64,000 nt of DNA from Rhodococcus sp. G-MC3. Lineage in GTDB: Bacteria; Actinomycetota; Actinomycetes; Mycobacteriales; Mycobacteriaceae. Position numbers and translations under genes: made by a program. Location: the NCBI RefSeq assembly GCF_030063335.1, contig NZ_JASISW010000011.1:116390-180389 (forward strand), read 5' to 3'. Under the pieces are notes generated by a model, which saw nothing but the letters and a program-made list of their open reading frames with translations, did no database searches and was not told the DNA's origin. Below are positions 46,559 through 55,548 of the stretch, in pieces (the stretch's first letter is position 1; every line of letters starts with the position of its first letter).

Positions 46559-47347
46559 GTGAGGCTATACCGGGACAATGCAGTCGTGCTGCGCCAGCAC
46601 AAGCTGGGTGAAGCCGATCGCATCGTCACGCTCCTCACACGGGACAACGGCATCGTCCGTGCCGTCGCCAAAGGCGTTCGCCGCACTAAGTCGAAGTTCG
46701 GTGCCAGGCTCGAACCTTTCGCCCACGTGGATGTTCTTCTCCACCCAGGACGCAATCTCGACATCGTCACCCAGGTGCACACGGTCGACGCGTTCGGCGG
46801 CGACATCGTCACCGACTACGGCTGTTACACCACCGGATGCGCAGTCCTCGAGACCGCGGAACGCCTCGCGGGCGAGGAGCACGCACCGGCAAAGCGACTT
46901 CATCAGCTGACGGTCGGGGCCCTGCGCGCCCTCGGCGAACGAGCACGGCCACCGGAACTGATTCTCGACGCCTTTCTGCTTCGCGCCATGGGGTTTTCGG
47001 GGTGGGCGCCGTCGTTGACCGAATGTGCACGCTGCGCAGCACCGGGACCGCACCGGGCGTTCCACGTCGCCGCTGGTGGATCGGTCTGCGTGCACTGCCG
47101 GCCACCGGGTTCGGCGACGCCGATGACTGGGGTTCTGGACCTGATGGTCGCGCTGGAGCGCGGGGAATGGGAATACACCGAGACCACGTCGACCGCAGTT
47201 CGCAGCCAGGCGAGCGGTCTCGTCGCAGCGCATCTGCAGTGGCATCTCGAACGTCAGCTGCGGACTCTGCCGCTGATCGAGCGGTCTCGACCGCACACCG
47301 GCGAGCCTGGCTATCCGACACGACTCGACACCGTCGTTCACCCGTGA
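46559..47347 (+). CDS. recO: DNA repair protein RecO
   Basis: A 262-residue recombination mediator that helps load RecA with RecR. An N-terminal OB fold (RLYRDNAVVLRQHKLGEADRIVTLLTRDNG) is followed by a helical domain and a zinc motif, CARC near 159 with CVHC near 179. The GTG at 46559 is the family start; the frame is open upstream without similarity. The stop overlaps the next GTG. Confidence 0.95.
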   Translation: MRLYRDNAVVLRQHKLGEADRIVTLLTRDNGIVRAVAKGVRRTKSKFGARLEPFAHVDVLLHPGRNLDIVTQVHTVDAFGGDIVTDYGCYTTGCAVLETAERLAGEEHAPAKRLHQLTVGALRALGERARPPELILDAFLLRAMGFSGWAPSLTECARCAAPGPHRAFHVAAGGSVCVHCRPPGSATPMTGVLDLMVALERGEWEYTETTSTAVRSQASGLVAAHLQWHLERQLRTLPLIERSRPHTGEPGYPTRLDTVVHP

Positions 47348-47907
47348 GTTGGTCGATGCCGAGCAGGCAGCTGCTCCTGATCTCCGGCTCTCTCCGAGAG
47401 GGTTCGACCAACACCGCTGCGATCACCACTGCCGCGTCCTTGGTGCCGGCCGGGTGGACTGCCGAGGTCAATCGCGACATGGGTGAACTCCCACACTTCA
47501 ACCCCGATGATGACACCGACGCTGTTCCTGCGAGCGTTGCGCGCCTGCGTTCGGCGATCGCGTCGAGTGACGCCGTGATGATGTGCACGCCGGAGTATGC
47601 GGGCGGACTGCCGGGTTCGTTCAAGAATCTGCTGGACTGGACGGTGGGCGGCATGGAGATCGTCGGGAAACCCTGTGCGTGGCTGAATGTCTCGGCGAAT
47701 CCTTCTCGGGCAGCGGACGCGCACGACTCGCTTCGCAAGGTCCTCGGATTCACCGGGGCAGACATCGTCGATGCCGCCTGTGTGCACGCCCCGGTGACCC
47801 GATCGGCCGTCGTTGACAATGGATCGGTCACGTCCCGTGTGTTCACGACCGTGGCCACCGGCGCCGTCGTTACCCTGGCGCAGTATGCGTCGGCAAAAGG
47901 CCGGTAG
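47344..47907 (+). CDS. NADPH-dependent FMN reductase family protein
   Basis: A 187-residue flavodoxin-fold protein. LLISGSLREGSTNTA near residue 15 binds the FMN phosphate and PEYAGGLPGSFKNLLDW near 79 is the family signature of the SsuE/ArsH/NAD(P)H quinone reductase group. GTG 47344 overlaps the recO stop. The place between recO and uppS is an insertion relative to the mycobacterial order, so this gene is probably accessory. Physiological electron acceptor unknown. Confidence 0.88.
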   Translation: MSWSMPSRQLLLISGSLREGSTNTAAITTAASLVPAGWTAEVNRDMGELPHFNPDDDTDAVPASVARLRSAIASSDAVMMCTPEYAGGLPGSFKNLLDWTVGGMEIVGKPCAWLNVSANPSRAADAHDSLRKVLGFTGADIVDAACVHAPVTRSAVVDNGSVTSRVFTTVATGAVVTLAQYASAKGR

Positions 47908-47965
47908 GCCGTAGCGCCGCCCACCGGCGAACCTGATTCGGCCGGGCAGGTGGCCGTCGGGCAGG

Positions 47966-48784
47966 ATGAAGACCGTGATTCGACGACGCGAGCCGCGCGC
48001 ACCGACCGACGGCGAGACCGCTGTACGTCCTCCGGATCCACATCCGTCGGGAGCGAGGCCGCCGATACTGCAGCCCGAGCTCATCCCACGCCACGTCGCG
48101 CTGGTAATGGACGGCAACGGGCGATGGGCGCAGGACCGCGGACTGCCACGTACTGCCGGGCACGAACGCGGCGAAGAGGTGCTGATGGACACCGTGTGCG
48201 GCTGCATCGACATCGGCGTGAAGTGGCTTTCGGCGTACGCGTTCTCCACCGAGAATTGGAAGCGAAGCCCTGACGAGGTCAAGTTCTTGATGGGCTTCAA
48301 CCGCGACGTCATCCGGCGTCGCCGCGACGAGATGAACGAAATGGGCGTCCGCGTCCGCTGGGCCGGTCGTAGGCCGCGGCTCTGGCGCAGTGTCATCAAA
48401 GAACTCGAAGTAGCCGAGGAGTTGACGAAGAAGAACACCGTCATGACGCTGACGATGTGCGTCAACTACGGCGGTCGCGCCGAGATCGCCGATGCGACAA
48501 AGGAAATCGCTCGTCAGGTTGCAGCCGGGAAGCTCGATCCGGAGAAGATCACCGAGGCAACCGTCGCAAAGTATCTCGACGAGGCCGACATGCCGGACGT
48601 CGACCTGTTTCTGCGTCCGTCGGGGGAACAGCGGACGTCGAATTTTCTGATCTGGCAGTCGGCGTACGCCGAGTTCGTGTTCCAGAAGAAGCTGTTTCCA
48701 GATTTCGATCGACGCGACTTGTGGGAAGCCTGCGTCGAATACGCGTCGAGAGATCGTAGATTCGGGGGAGTGAAGTATGAGTGA
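47966..48784 (+). CDS. uppS: Decaprenyl diphosphate synthase (cis-prenyltransferase)
   Basis: A 272-residue cis-prenyltransferase making the long-chain polyprenyl diphosphate carrier for cell-wall building. [19 protein letters not shown] near 50 holds the catalytic Asp, STENWKRS the isopentenyl site and [20 protein letters not shown] the Arg/Ser/Glu diphosphate site. The 40-residue N-terminal extension is basic and proline-rich, common in mycolata. Counterpart of Rv2361c. The 3' end overlaps the next gene by eight bases. Confidence 0.96.
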   Translation: MKTVIRRREPRAPTDGETAVRPPDPHPSGARPPILQPELIPRHVALVMDGNGRWAQDRGLPRTAGHERGEEVLMDTVCGCIDIGVKWLSAYAFSTENWKRSPDEVKFLMGFNRDVIRRRRDEMNEMGVRVRWAGRRPRLWRSVIKELEVAEELTKKNTVMTLTMCVNYGGRAEIADATKEIARQVAAGKLDPEKITEATVAKYLDEADMPDVDLFLRPSGEQRTSNFLIWQSAYAEFVFQKKLFPDFDRRDLWEACVEYASRDRRFGGVKYE

Positions 48785-49172
48785 GGAATTGTCGTTGCAG
48801 GCACGTGCGGAAATAGCCTTGTCGCAGTTTGCAACCGTTGTTGTGGGAGAAGAAGGATCGCTCGGGTTCGACTACGCAGGAGCGCTGTGTTCGCTTCGCT
48901 CGGTCGCACTCTCGCCCGGACTCGAAGTGCTGTCGTTGACAGCCGTTCTGGCCTGGGATCGCCCGTTGAAAGCGTCGCTCCACAAGAAGGTGGCGGATCG
49001 CAACGCAGATTCACAATTCGGATCGATCTCGGTCAACATCCACGAAAAGCTTGCAGATGTACTGCTGCGCTACACGTTTCCGGCCAGCGGGCTGGACGAC
49101 GAGGCGCTGATGACCATGCTGGTTCTGGTGCTGGGAGGCGTCGAGAAAGCTCGCGAGGGGCTGCTGCCCTGA
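48777..49172 (+). CDS. Conserved hypothetical protein (YbjN/chaperone-like size and fold pattern)
   Basis: A 131-residue soluble protein, not firmly recognised. The pattern is alpha-beta: [15 protein letters not shown] helix, strands around [19 protein letters not shown] and [15 protein letters not shown], then [33 protein letters not shown]. The strand-strand-helix order and length recall YbjN/type-III-chaperone-like proteins, but this is weak. It overlaps uppS by eight bases and ends seven bases before convergent zur. Confidence 0.7.
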   Translation: MSEELSLQARAEIALSQFATVVVGEEGSLGFDYAGALCSLRSVALSPGLEVLSLTAVLAWDRPLKASLHKKVADRNADSQFGSISVNIHEKLADVLLRYTFPASGLDDEALMTMLVLVLGGVEKAREGLLP

Positions 49173-49178
49173 GGCGGC

Positions 49179-49613
49179 CTATCGGGACCTGCATTCGCTG
49201 CAGGTGCCGAATATCTCGATGGTGTGGCTCACGTCGGTGAAGCCGTTGGTCTCCGCGACGCCCTGCGACCACTTCTCGACGGTCGGGCCTTCGACCTCGA
49301 CGGTGTATCCGCAGTCGCGGCACACCAGGTGGTGATGGTGGCCCGACGAGCACCGACGGTAGACGGATTCTCCGGTGTCGATGCGCAGCACGTCGACGGT
49401 GCCCGCATCGGCAAGAGTCTGCAGGGTTCGGTAGACCGTCGTCAGTCCGATACCTTCACCGCGCTTGCGGAGTTCGTCGTGTAGATCCTGCGCCGATCGG
49501 AACTCCTCGATGTTGTCGAGGAGATCGGAGATCGCGCTGCGCTGCTTGGTTGCGCGAACGCCGACGACGACGGGTTTGCGGCGGGTGGTCTCGGTCGATG
49601 ACTTTTCGGCCAT
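49179..49613 (-). CDS. zur: Zinc uptake regulator Zur (FurB)
   Basis: A 144-residue Fur-family repressor. Winged helix [42 protein letters not shown], regulatory metal site around [13 protein letters not shown] (CxxC structural zinc pair) and a second pair in CSECRSR at the C-terminus. It represses zinc import genes when zinc is plentiful. ATG at 49613. It is downstream of, and four bases from, the SmtB-like gene, the smtB-furB operon of mycobacteria (Rv2358-Rv2359). Confidence 0.94.
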   Translation of the reverse strand: MAEKSSTETTRRKPVVVGVRATKQRSAISDLLDNIEEFRSAQDLHDELRKRGEGIGLTTVYRTLQTLADAGTVDVLRIDTGESVYRRCSSGHHHHLVCRDCGYTVEVEGPTVEKWSQGVAETNGFTDVSHTIEIFGTCSECRSR

Positions 49614-49617
49614 GGAT

Positions 49618-50019
49618 TCAGCCTTCCTCGGCGTGAGCAACTGCGTCGACGACGATATGAGCGAGATGGTCGTCGACCAGTCGATAGAGAACTTCGCGAC
49701 CGTTGCGCTCACCCTGAACCACTCCGGCGGCCTTGAGGACGCGCAGATGTTGGCTGATGAGCGGTTGGGTGACCCCGAGTGCGCCGACCAGTTCGTGGAC
49801 GCAACGCTCGGACTCGCGGAGCTGGAGAACGATTGCGATTCTAACCGGCGCAGCGAGAGCGCGGAGGATGTCCCCCGCGGCCGCAAGAGTTTCCTTGGGC
49901 GGCATCGGTGCGGGCGGTGCGGACCCGAACGGGTCGTTCACGTGCCCGTCGGTCGCATGCCCAGCGAGTGCAGCATGTTCGTCGGCTGGGTGCGAAGGGT
50001 CTGTGTCCATGATCGCCAA
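49618..50019 (-). CDS. smtB: ArsR/SmtB family zinc-responsive repressor
   Basis: A 133-residue winged-helix repressor. The HTH region is [29 protein letters not shown], and the last helix carries [17 protein letters not shown], an exact DxHx10Hx2E alpha-5 zinc site of the SmtB/CzrA group. The N-terminus is His-rich. Start: GAAGGAGA is seven bases before a TTG (50019) in frame three codons upstream of an ATG (50010); the ribosome-site distance favours TTG. It controls the zur operon from the operator upstream: zinc releases it and allows Zur production. Confidence 0.93.
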   Translation of the reverse strand: MAIMDTDPSHPADEHAALAGHATDGHVNDPFGSAPPAPMPPKETLAAAGDILRALAAPVRIAIVLQLRESERCVHELVGALGVTQPLISQHLRVLKAAGVVQGERNGREVLYRLVDDHLAHIVVDAVAHAEEG

Positions 50020-50056
50020 CAGATGTCTCCTTCTATCAGGCTCGGTTGTAGACCCC

Positions 50057-50062
50057 ACACTA
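50057..50062 (-). promoter_or_regulatory. -10 of the smtB-zur operon
   Basis: TAGTGT on the minus strand, about 38 bases before the smtB start and directly downstream of the inverted repeat at 50068-50088. Confidence 0.45.
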
Positions 50063-50067
50063 GTCCA

Positions 50068-50088
50068 GTGATTGTTAATGCAAATCAC
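50068..50088. promoter_or_regulatory. Probable SmtB operator
   Basis: GTGATT (50068-50073) and AATCAC (50083-50088) form an inverted repeat with a 9-base AT-rich spacer, placed just upstream of the -10 of smtB, where a bound repressor would block RNA polymerase. SmtB/ArsR operators are AT-rich imperfect inverted repeats of this size. Confidence 0.55.
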
Positions 50089-50217
50089 TTCCATTTTGAT
50101 ATGCACGACTGTGCACGTCAACCGAGCCCGGGGAGCGTTCGGATAAACCCGAGCCGACCGATAGGCTCAGCACCTACAAGTCCCCCCTCACCAGACACAA
50201 GATGGAGAGCTCCGCCA

Positions 50218-51603
50218 GTGGCACCCAAGTCCAAAGTCGAAACCGTCGCCAACCTCGCCAAGCGGAGAGGGCTCGTCTACCCCTGCGGCGAGATCTATGG
50301 CGGTACCAAGTCGGCGTGGGATTACGGCCCGCTGGGCGTCGAGCTCAAGGAAAACATCAAGAAGCAGTGGTGGCGGAACATGGTCACCAGCCGCGAGGAT
50401 ACGGTAGGCCTCGATTCGTCGGTAATCCTGCCGCGCCAGGTGTGGGAGGCCTCCGGCCACGTCGAGACGTTCAGTGACCCTCTCGTCGAGTCGCTCATCA
50501 CTCACAAGCGGTACCGCGCCGATCACCTCCTCGAAGCCTACGAGGAGAAGCACGGGCACCCACCCGAGAACGGGCTTGCCGATATCCGCGACCCCGAAAC
50601 CGGTGATCCAGGCCAGTGGACCGAGCCGCGCGCTTTCTCCGGCCTGCTCAAGACATTCCTCGGCCCCGTCGACAACGAAGAGGGCCTGCACTACCTCCGC
50701 CCCGAGACCGCTCAGGGCATCTTCGTGAACTTTGCCAACGTGCTCACCACCTCGCGCAAGAAGCCGCCGTTCGGCATCGGCCAGATCGGTAAGAGCTTCC
50801 GCAACGAGATCACGCCCGGCAACTTCATCTTCCGTACTCGCGAGTTCGAGCAGATGGAGATGGAGTTCTTCGTCAAGCCAGGCGAGGACGATGAGTGGCA
50901 CCAGTACTGGATCGACTACCGGTTGAAGTGGTACACCGATCTCGGCATCGATCCGGAGAACCTGCGGCTGTACGAGCACGCCAAGGAAAAGCTGTCGCAC
51001 TACTCCAAGCGGACGGTCGACATCGAGTACCGATTCCGGTTCCAGGGCAGTGAGTGGGGCGAGCTAGAGGGTGTCGCCAACCGCACCGACTACGACCTCA
51101 CGGTCCACTCGAAGGCATCCGGTCAGGACCTGAGCTATTACGAGCAGGCCACCGACACTCGGTACACCCCCTACGTCATCGAGCCCGCAGCCGGACTGAC
51201 CCGTTCGCTGATGGCGTTCCTCGTCGACGCCTACACCGAGGACGAGGCACCCAACGCCAAGGGTGGCGTCGACAAGCGCGTTGTGCTCAAGCTCGACCGG
51301 CGGTTGGCGCCGGTCAAGGTGGCGGTGCTGCCGCTCTCGCGCAACGCTGATCTGACGCCCAAGGCGAAGGATCTGGCGGCGCAGCTGCGTCAGTACTGGA
51401 ACGTCGAATTCGACGACGCCGGGGCTATCGGACGCCGGTACCGTCGTCAGGACGAAATCGGTACGCCGTTCTGCATCACCGTCGACTTCGACACTCTCGA
51501 CGACCATGCCGTCACCATCCGTGAGCGCGACAGCATGGCGCAGGAGCGCGTTGCTCTCGATCAGGTCCAGGCCTACCTGGGGCAGCGTCTCCTCGGCGCG
51601 TAA
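50218..51603 (+). CDS. glyS: Glycyl-tRNA synthetase, alpha2 type
   Basis: A 461-residue class II synthetase of the dimeric type. Motif 1/2 regions include [32 protein letters not shown] and [25 protein letters not shown], motif 3 is [15 protein letters not shown], and the C-terminus has the anticodon-binding domain ([11 protein letters not shown]). GTG 50218 lies nine bases after GGAGA; the frame continues far upstream through smtB territory but without similarity. Counterpart of Rv2357c. Ends at a large palindromic hairpin. Confidence 0.97.
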   Translation: MAPKSKVETVANLAKRRGLVYPCGEIYGGTKSAWDYGPLGVELKENIKKQWWRNMVTSREDTVGLDSSVILPRQVWEASGHVETFSDPLVESLITHKRYRADHLLEAYEEKHGHPPENGLADIRDPETGDPGQWTEPRAFSGLLKTFLGPVDNEEGLHYLRPETAQGIFVNFANVLTTSRKKPPFGIGQIGKSFRNEITPGNFIFRTREFEQMEMEFFVKPGEDDEWHQYWIDYRLKWYTDLGIDPENLRLYEHAKEKLSHYSKRTVDIEYRFRFQGSEWGELEGVANRTDYDLTVHSKASGQDLSYYEQATDTRYTPYVIEPAAGLTRSLMAFLVDAYTEDEAPNAKGGVDKRVVLKLDRRLAPVKVAVLPLSRNADLTPKAKDLAAQLRQYWNVEFDDAGAIGRRYRRQDEIGTPFCITVDFDTLDDHAVTIRERDSMAQERVALDQVQAYLGQRLLGA

Positions 51604-51614
51604 TTCGGATTGAT

Positions 51615-51653
51615 ACTTCAGGTGACCGAATGAGTCATTCGGTCACCTGAAGT
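51615..51653. terminator. Bidirectional terminator hairpin between glyS and the TPM gene
   Basis: A perfect 19-bp inverted repeat (51615-51633 with 51635-51653) with one central base, lying 11 bases after glyS and 13 before the convergent TPM gene stop. It is by far the strongest hairpin in the region. No long U run, so it may also work as an mRNA 3' stabiliser. Confidence 0.8.
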
Positions 51654-51666
51654 GCGTTGTGGGTGT

Positions 51667-53694
51667 TCAGAACCGGCCGCCGCCCGCGCGCCCGCCGCCC
51701 CCGCCGCCGAAACCGCCGCCCCCGAAGCCGCCTCCGCCGCCGAAACCTCCACCGAAGCCGCCGCCGCCCCGACTGCCCCGCAGCATGCTGTCGATCAGGA
51801 TCCCGCCGAGTACGGCACCCGCAGCGCCGCCGCCGCCGCCGCGCGGACGCCTGCTGTCCTCCCATTGTGCGACGTCGGCCTGTGCTAACTGCGATGCGCG
51901 CGAAGCGAACTGGGCGGCAGCCTGAGCATGCCGGATCGCCGTTGCCGGATCGCTGGTTTCGAGCTGGCGAGCTGCCTGGAAGTACCGCTCGGCCTCTGCC
52001 AACGCAGTTCGTGCATCGGCGCCGATCCCTCCGCGTCTGGTCGATATGTAATCCTTCGCCGCGGTGATCTGCGACTGCGCTCCGCCGAGGTCGCGAGCCA
52101 GCCTGCTGCGGAGCAGTTCGTCCTGCGTCTTCGCTTCGGTCGCGTCCTCGATCACCTCGTCGAGGTGCTGATCAGCCTCGACGAGCTGGTTGTAGCTGCC
52201 CAACGGATCCGACGCCTGTGCTGCCTCGGCGTTACGCAGTGCCTGTTCGGCAGCTGTTCGCGCTGCCTGCAGGTCCGAGCCGCCGTGCTGTGTGAGCGAT
52301 GAGGCCTGGTCCAGGTCGCGCCGCACTTCGGCGATGGCCTCCGGCAGGGTGGCGATTGCATTGCGAATATCGTTCTGCGCGTGGTCGACTGCATCGAGAA
52401 GGGCTCTCGCCTGGTCGACGGCTTTCTCCGCGGTGCGCACGGCGGAGACGAGCTGGCCCTGCTGTCCGGCGGGCTTGGCTGCAGCGTCTCGTCCAGCGGC
52501 AATGTTCGACTCGGCCAGCGCTACGTCTTCTCGCGCCATGTCGACGTTTTTCGCGATCGACGCCAGCGCAGGCGCAGCGAACTCGGTACGAAGCTGCGCG
52601 AGGACCCGCTCGGATTCGGGCACGCGAACCGTCAGTTCGACGACACTCTGCGTCAGGGAGTCCAGCTTGCTGTCTGCATTGATCAGCAGATCGCGCATGT
52701 TCTCGAATTCTTCGACACGTGAATCGAGTTCGTGGTCTGCTCGGCCGCACGAGGAGATGATCTGGATCAGCATGGCGCGGCGCTGGTCCGGGGTTTCGGC
52801 GATCGCGTCGTCGAGGCGCTGGCGGATCTCGAATGCCGATGCGAGAGCTTTCTTCGCTTCCTCGAACGCACCGATGAACGGCGCCGCGGTGGTGTCGCCG
52901 AACTCGGATCGAGCGATCGCAAGTTCCTCCTCGCTCGCGCGGACTGCATTGTCCGTCTCGATGAGCATCGAGTGCGCGCGTGCATCGAGAAAGTCGAGGG
53001 GGAGTGCCGAAAGCGCGCCCGTATCGGTGGGGTCGATGTTGTGTGCAGCTTCGATTCCGGCCTTCTGGCGTGCCTTCTTGCGCCTGGAGGAATACACGAC
53101 GGCACCGCCGCCGCCGACCACGACAACACCTGCGCCGATCAGCCAGGGTGTGCCGGAGCCGTCGGAACTCGAGGATGCGTACGCGTCACTCAACGACCCA
53201 GCGGTGACAATGGCTGCACCCGCCCAATCCTCCTCGCGCAGTGCGGGTTCGATGTTATCGGTGCGCATATCCGAGATTTCGGAATCGGTGATCTGGGTAA
53301 GCCCTGTCGCGACCCAGGTGGCGTACGAACGATCCACCGTCGCAACGGCAAGCAAGGCATCTCGATCTCCGAAGCCGCTTGCTTTCGCCGTCGACTCGGC
53401 CCACGCGGCCGGATCGGTGTTGTCGAAGTCGGCAACGTACACGACCCAGAGGCGGATCCGGTCGTCGTTGTACAGGTCATCGATGGCCGTCTGCACATCC
53501 GCCCGTTGGCCGTCGTCGATTGCCTCGACGGTGTCGGTGATCTGGCCCGCCAGACGTGAGGGCTGATCGGCCGACGCCGTCCCCGCGGAGCCCAACAGAG
53601 CTGCGAATCCAAGAAATAGGGTGAGCGCGGTGAAGGCGAAAAATCGCCGCGTCCGTGAGAAATCGGGAACGTGCTTAGCCTGATCGACTGCCAT
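51667..53694 (-). CDS. TPM domain-containing membrane protein with Gly-rich tail
   Basis: A 675-residue protein. A signal-like hydrophobic segment (FFAFTALTLFLGFAALLGSAG, about 19-39) is followed by an extracytoplasmic TPM_phosphatase/Psb32-like domain (about 45-180), a membrane helix (WLIGAGVVVVGGGGAVVYS) and a long helical, coiled-coil-like cytoplasmic part (about 220-610) with ALAEAERYFQAA repeats. The last 60 residues are a striking Gly/Phe run of GGGFGGG units. Counterpart of Rv2345, function unknown; TPM proteins are linked to membrane-protein quality control. ATG at 53694; TAGATT eight bases before it suggests a leaderless mRNA. Confidence 0.88.
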   Translation of the reverse strand: MAVDQAKHVPDFSRTRRFFAFTALTLFLGFAALLGSAGTASADQPSRLAGQITDTVEAIDDGQRADVQTAIDDLYNDDRIRLWVVYVADFDNTDPAAWAESTAKASGFGDRDALLAVATVDRSYATWVATGLTQITDSEISDMRTDNIEPALREEDWAGAAIVTAGSLSDAYASSSSDGSGTPWLIGAGVVVVGGGGAVVYSSRRKKARQKAGIEAAHNIDPTDTGALSALPLDFLDARAHSMLIETDNAVRASEEELAIARSEFGDTTAAPFIGAFEEAKKALASAFEIRQRLDDAIAETPDQRRAMLIQIISSCGRADHELDSRVEEFENMRDLLINADSKLDSLTQSVVELTVRVPESERVLAQLRTEFAAPALASIAKNVDMAREDVALAESNIAAGRDAAAKPAGQQGQLVSAVRTAEKAVDQARALLDAVDHAQNDIRNAIATLPEAIAEVRRDLDQASSLTQHGGSDLQAARTAAEQALRNAEAAQASDPLGSYNQLVEADQHLDEVIEDATEAKTQDELLRSRLARDLGGAQSQITAAKDYISTRRGGIGADARTALAEAERYFQAARQLETSDPATAIRHAQAAAQFASRASQLAQADVAQWEDSRRPRGGGGGAAGAVLGGILIDSMLRGSRGGGGFGGGFGGGGGFGGGGFGGGGGGRAGGGRF

Positions 53695-53702
53695 GGAATC
53701 CG

Positions 53703-53708
53703 AATCTA
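53703..53708 (-). promoter_or_regulatory. -10 of the TPM gene (leaderless start likely)
   Basis: TAGATT on the minus strand ends eight bases before the ATG, the spacing of a transcript starting at or next to the start codon. It is the same hexamer as at the subI leader. Confidence 0.5.
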
Positions 53709-53732
53709 CCGGCACGCGTCGCAGCGAGGTGA

Positions 53733-53750
53733 CCATGACACTTGTCATGG
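53733..53750. promoter_or_regulatory. 18-bp palindrome between the TPM gene and the ABC/two-component operon
   Basis: CCATGACA (53733-53740) and TGTCATGG (53743-53750) are perfect complements around two bases. It lies 57 bases before the ABC ATPase start and about 47 bases upstream of the predicted TPM transcription start. Inverted TGACA-type sites of this form are typical for NarL/LuxR-type response regulators, and one is encoded in the operon (56661-57269), so autoregulation is likely. Confidence 0.65.
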
Positions 53751-53807
53751 CAGGATCGTGACGCTCGGACCAGGGCATGGGCTGGGATCGGTAGCAGAGT
53801 TCTACTC

Positions 53808-54725
53808 ATGACAACGACACCAGCGGTTCATCTGGAACACCTGAGCAAGAGTTACGGATCGGTGCAGGCAGTCGCCGACGTGAGCCTGCGCATCGAACCG
53901 GGCGAGGTAGTGGCTTTCCTCGGCCCGAACGGTGCAGGCAAGACGACGACGATCGACATGATGCTCGGACTCGCGACGCCGGATACCGGGTCGGCCCGGG
54001 TGTTCGGGGCCGCGCCCGCGGAGGCGATCGGTGCAGGCCGAGTCTCGGCTGTGATGCAGTCCGGCGGACTGCTCCGCGACCTGACCGTCCGAGAAACCGT
54101 GCGCTTGACCGCGTCGTTGTTCCCCCGGACGAGCCCAGTGGACGACGTCCTGGGGCGAGCGGGCATCTCCGCTATCGCTGATCGCCGGGTCGCGAAATGC
54201 TCGGGAGGAGAACAACAGCGACTGCGATTCGCGCTTGCCCTGTTGCCCGAACCCGACCTGATCATCCTGGACGAACCGACCACGGGGATGGACGTCGAAG
54301 GGCGCCGGGACTTCTGGAAGGCCATTCGACAGGACGCACTCCGCGGCCGAACAGTTCTGTTTGCGACCCACTACCTCGACGAAGCCGACGCCTACGCGGA
54401 CCGGATCGTGCTGCTGCGTCACGGCCGGGTCGTCGCCGACGGCAGTGCTGCGGAGGTGAAGAACCTCGCGTCCGGTCGGACAGTGACAGCCACGGCGCCC
54501 GGCGTCGACCAGACGGCGTTGCTCGGGTTGCCGGGGGTCGACAGTGTCGAGCTTCGCGGTGAGCGGGTGCTCATCCATGGGCAGAACTCCGACCTTGTTG
54601 CGAGGTACCTGCTGACCCAGACCGACGCCGTCGACCTCGAAATCGTTTCCAAAAACCTCGAGGACGCCTTCCTCGCGCTCACCACCGATGCCCAGACCAC
54701 CAGCCTTGTAGGGAGCTCGAAGTGA
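53808..54725 (+). CDS. ABC transporter ATP-binding protein (drug/lipid exporter type)
   Basis: A 305-residue ATPase of the DrrA/NatA type. Walker A GPNGAGKTTT (about 38-47), a slightly unusual signature CSGGEQQRLRF, Walker B LIILDEPTTGMD and the H-loop in FATHYLDEAD. A C-terminal extension of about 90 residues (LASGRTVTATAPGVDQ) is typical of exporters that work with ABC-2 permeases. ATG at 53808; overlaps the permease start by four bases. Forms an exporter with the next gene. Confidence 0.92.
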   Translation: MTTTPAVHLEHLSKSYGSVQAVADVSLRIEPGEVVAFLGPNGAGKTTTIDMMLGLATPDTGSARVFGAAPAEAIGAGRVSAVMQSGGLLRDLTVRETVRLTASLFPRTSPVDDVLGRAGISAIADRRVAKCSGGEQQRLRFALALLPEPDLIILDEPTTGMDVEGRRDFWKAIRQDALRGRTVLFATHYLDEADAYADRIVLLRHGRVVADGSAAEVKNLASGRTVTATAPGVDQTALLGLPGVDSVELRGERVLIHGQNSDLVARYLLTQTDAVDLEIVSKNLEDAFLALTTDAQTTSLVGSSK

Positions 54726-55525
54726 CTACCACCGAGACAATCCGGACGACCCATGCACCTCGGCCGACGCTGGCACTCGGCGGCTTCAGTCCCACGTTCC
54801 TCGGCTTGGAAATCAAGCGCCTCGTACGTAATCGGCGAACCGTCGTGTTCACGCTCGTGATGCCGCCGGTGTTCTTCGTGATTTTCGGGCTTCAGTCCGA
54901 CTACTCGAGCAACTACGCCTTCGCTCACGGGAACGTCACGGCGTACATCGCCATCAGCATGGCCGTCTACGGTGCCATGCTCGCCGCAACGAGCGGCGGA
55001 GCCATGGTCTCCGTCGAACGAGCGCAGGGCTGGAGCAGGCAACTTCGCCTGACGCCGTTGCGGCCGGTCGCCTACATCGTCACCAAGATGCTCGTCGCGA
55101 TGACCATGGGGCTCGCATCGGTGGTGGTGGTGTTCGTGGTGGCGGCGTTCGTCGGCGCGGACATGCCGATCTGGGTGTGGATCGCTACAGGCCTCATTGC
55201 CTGGCTCGGTAGCTCGGTGTTCGCGGCCTTCGGATTGTTCATGGGATATCTGCTGCCGTCAGAGAACGTCATGCAGGTATTAGGACCTGTTCTCGCCGTG
55301 CTTGCCTTCGCCGGTGGGTTGTTCGTTCCACTCTCGGACACCGGTTGGTTCTCGGTGGTCGCGCAGTTCACCCCGCTCTACGGTCTCGCGACGGTCGCCC
55401 GGGCGCCATTCACCGCTGTCTCCGGCGGCACGCTCGCGGTGGCGGTTCTCAACCTCGTCGTCTGGGCGGGGGTGTTCATCGTCGGGGCGGCCATGTTGTT
55501 CCGTCGGGACACCGGGCGAGTCTGA
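54722..55525 (+). CDS. ABC-2 type permease
   Basis: A 267-residue permease with six helices after a short cytoplasmic N-terminus. FLGLEIKRLVRNRRTVVFTLVMPPVFFVIFG and the RAQGWSRQLRLTPLRPVAYIVTKM coupling-helix region are typical of ABC-2 drug and antibiotic exporters. GTG overlaps the ATPase stop. The adjacent sensor kinase/regulator pair suggests expression on cell-envelope or antibiotic stress; the exported compound is unknown. Confidence 0.9.
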   Translation: MTTTETIRTTHAPRPTLALGGFSPTFLGLEIKRLVRNRRTVVFTLVMPPVFFVIFGLQSDYSSNYAFAHGNVTAYIAISMAVYGAMLAATSGGAMVSVERAQGWSRQLRLTPLRPVAYIVTKMLVAMTMGLASVVVVFVVAAFVGADMPIWVWIATGLIAWLGSSVFAAFGLFMGYLLPSENVMQVLGPVLAVLAFAGGLFVPLSDTGWFSVVAQFTPLYGLATVARAPFTAVSGGTLAVAVLNLVVWAGVFIVGAAMLFRRDTGRV

Positions 55526-55548
55526 CGAGCCGTACTAGCGTGAGCAAC

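Noticed and set aside
46809..48041. A 410-codon minus-strand frame over recO and the FMN reductase gene
   Set aside because: Both plus-strand genes show family motifs and overlap properly; the antisense frame is a codon-bias shadow.
49465..50217. A 251-codon N-terminal extension of glyS
   Set aside because: The frame is open but antisense to zur and smtB, and glycyl-tRNA synthetase begins at the [18 protein letters not shown] segment.
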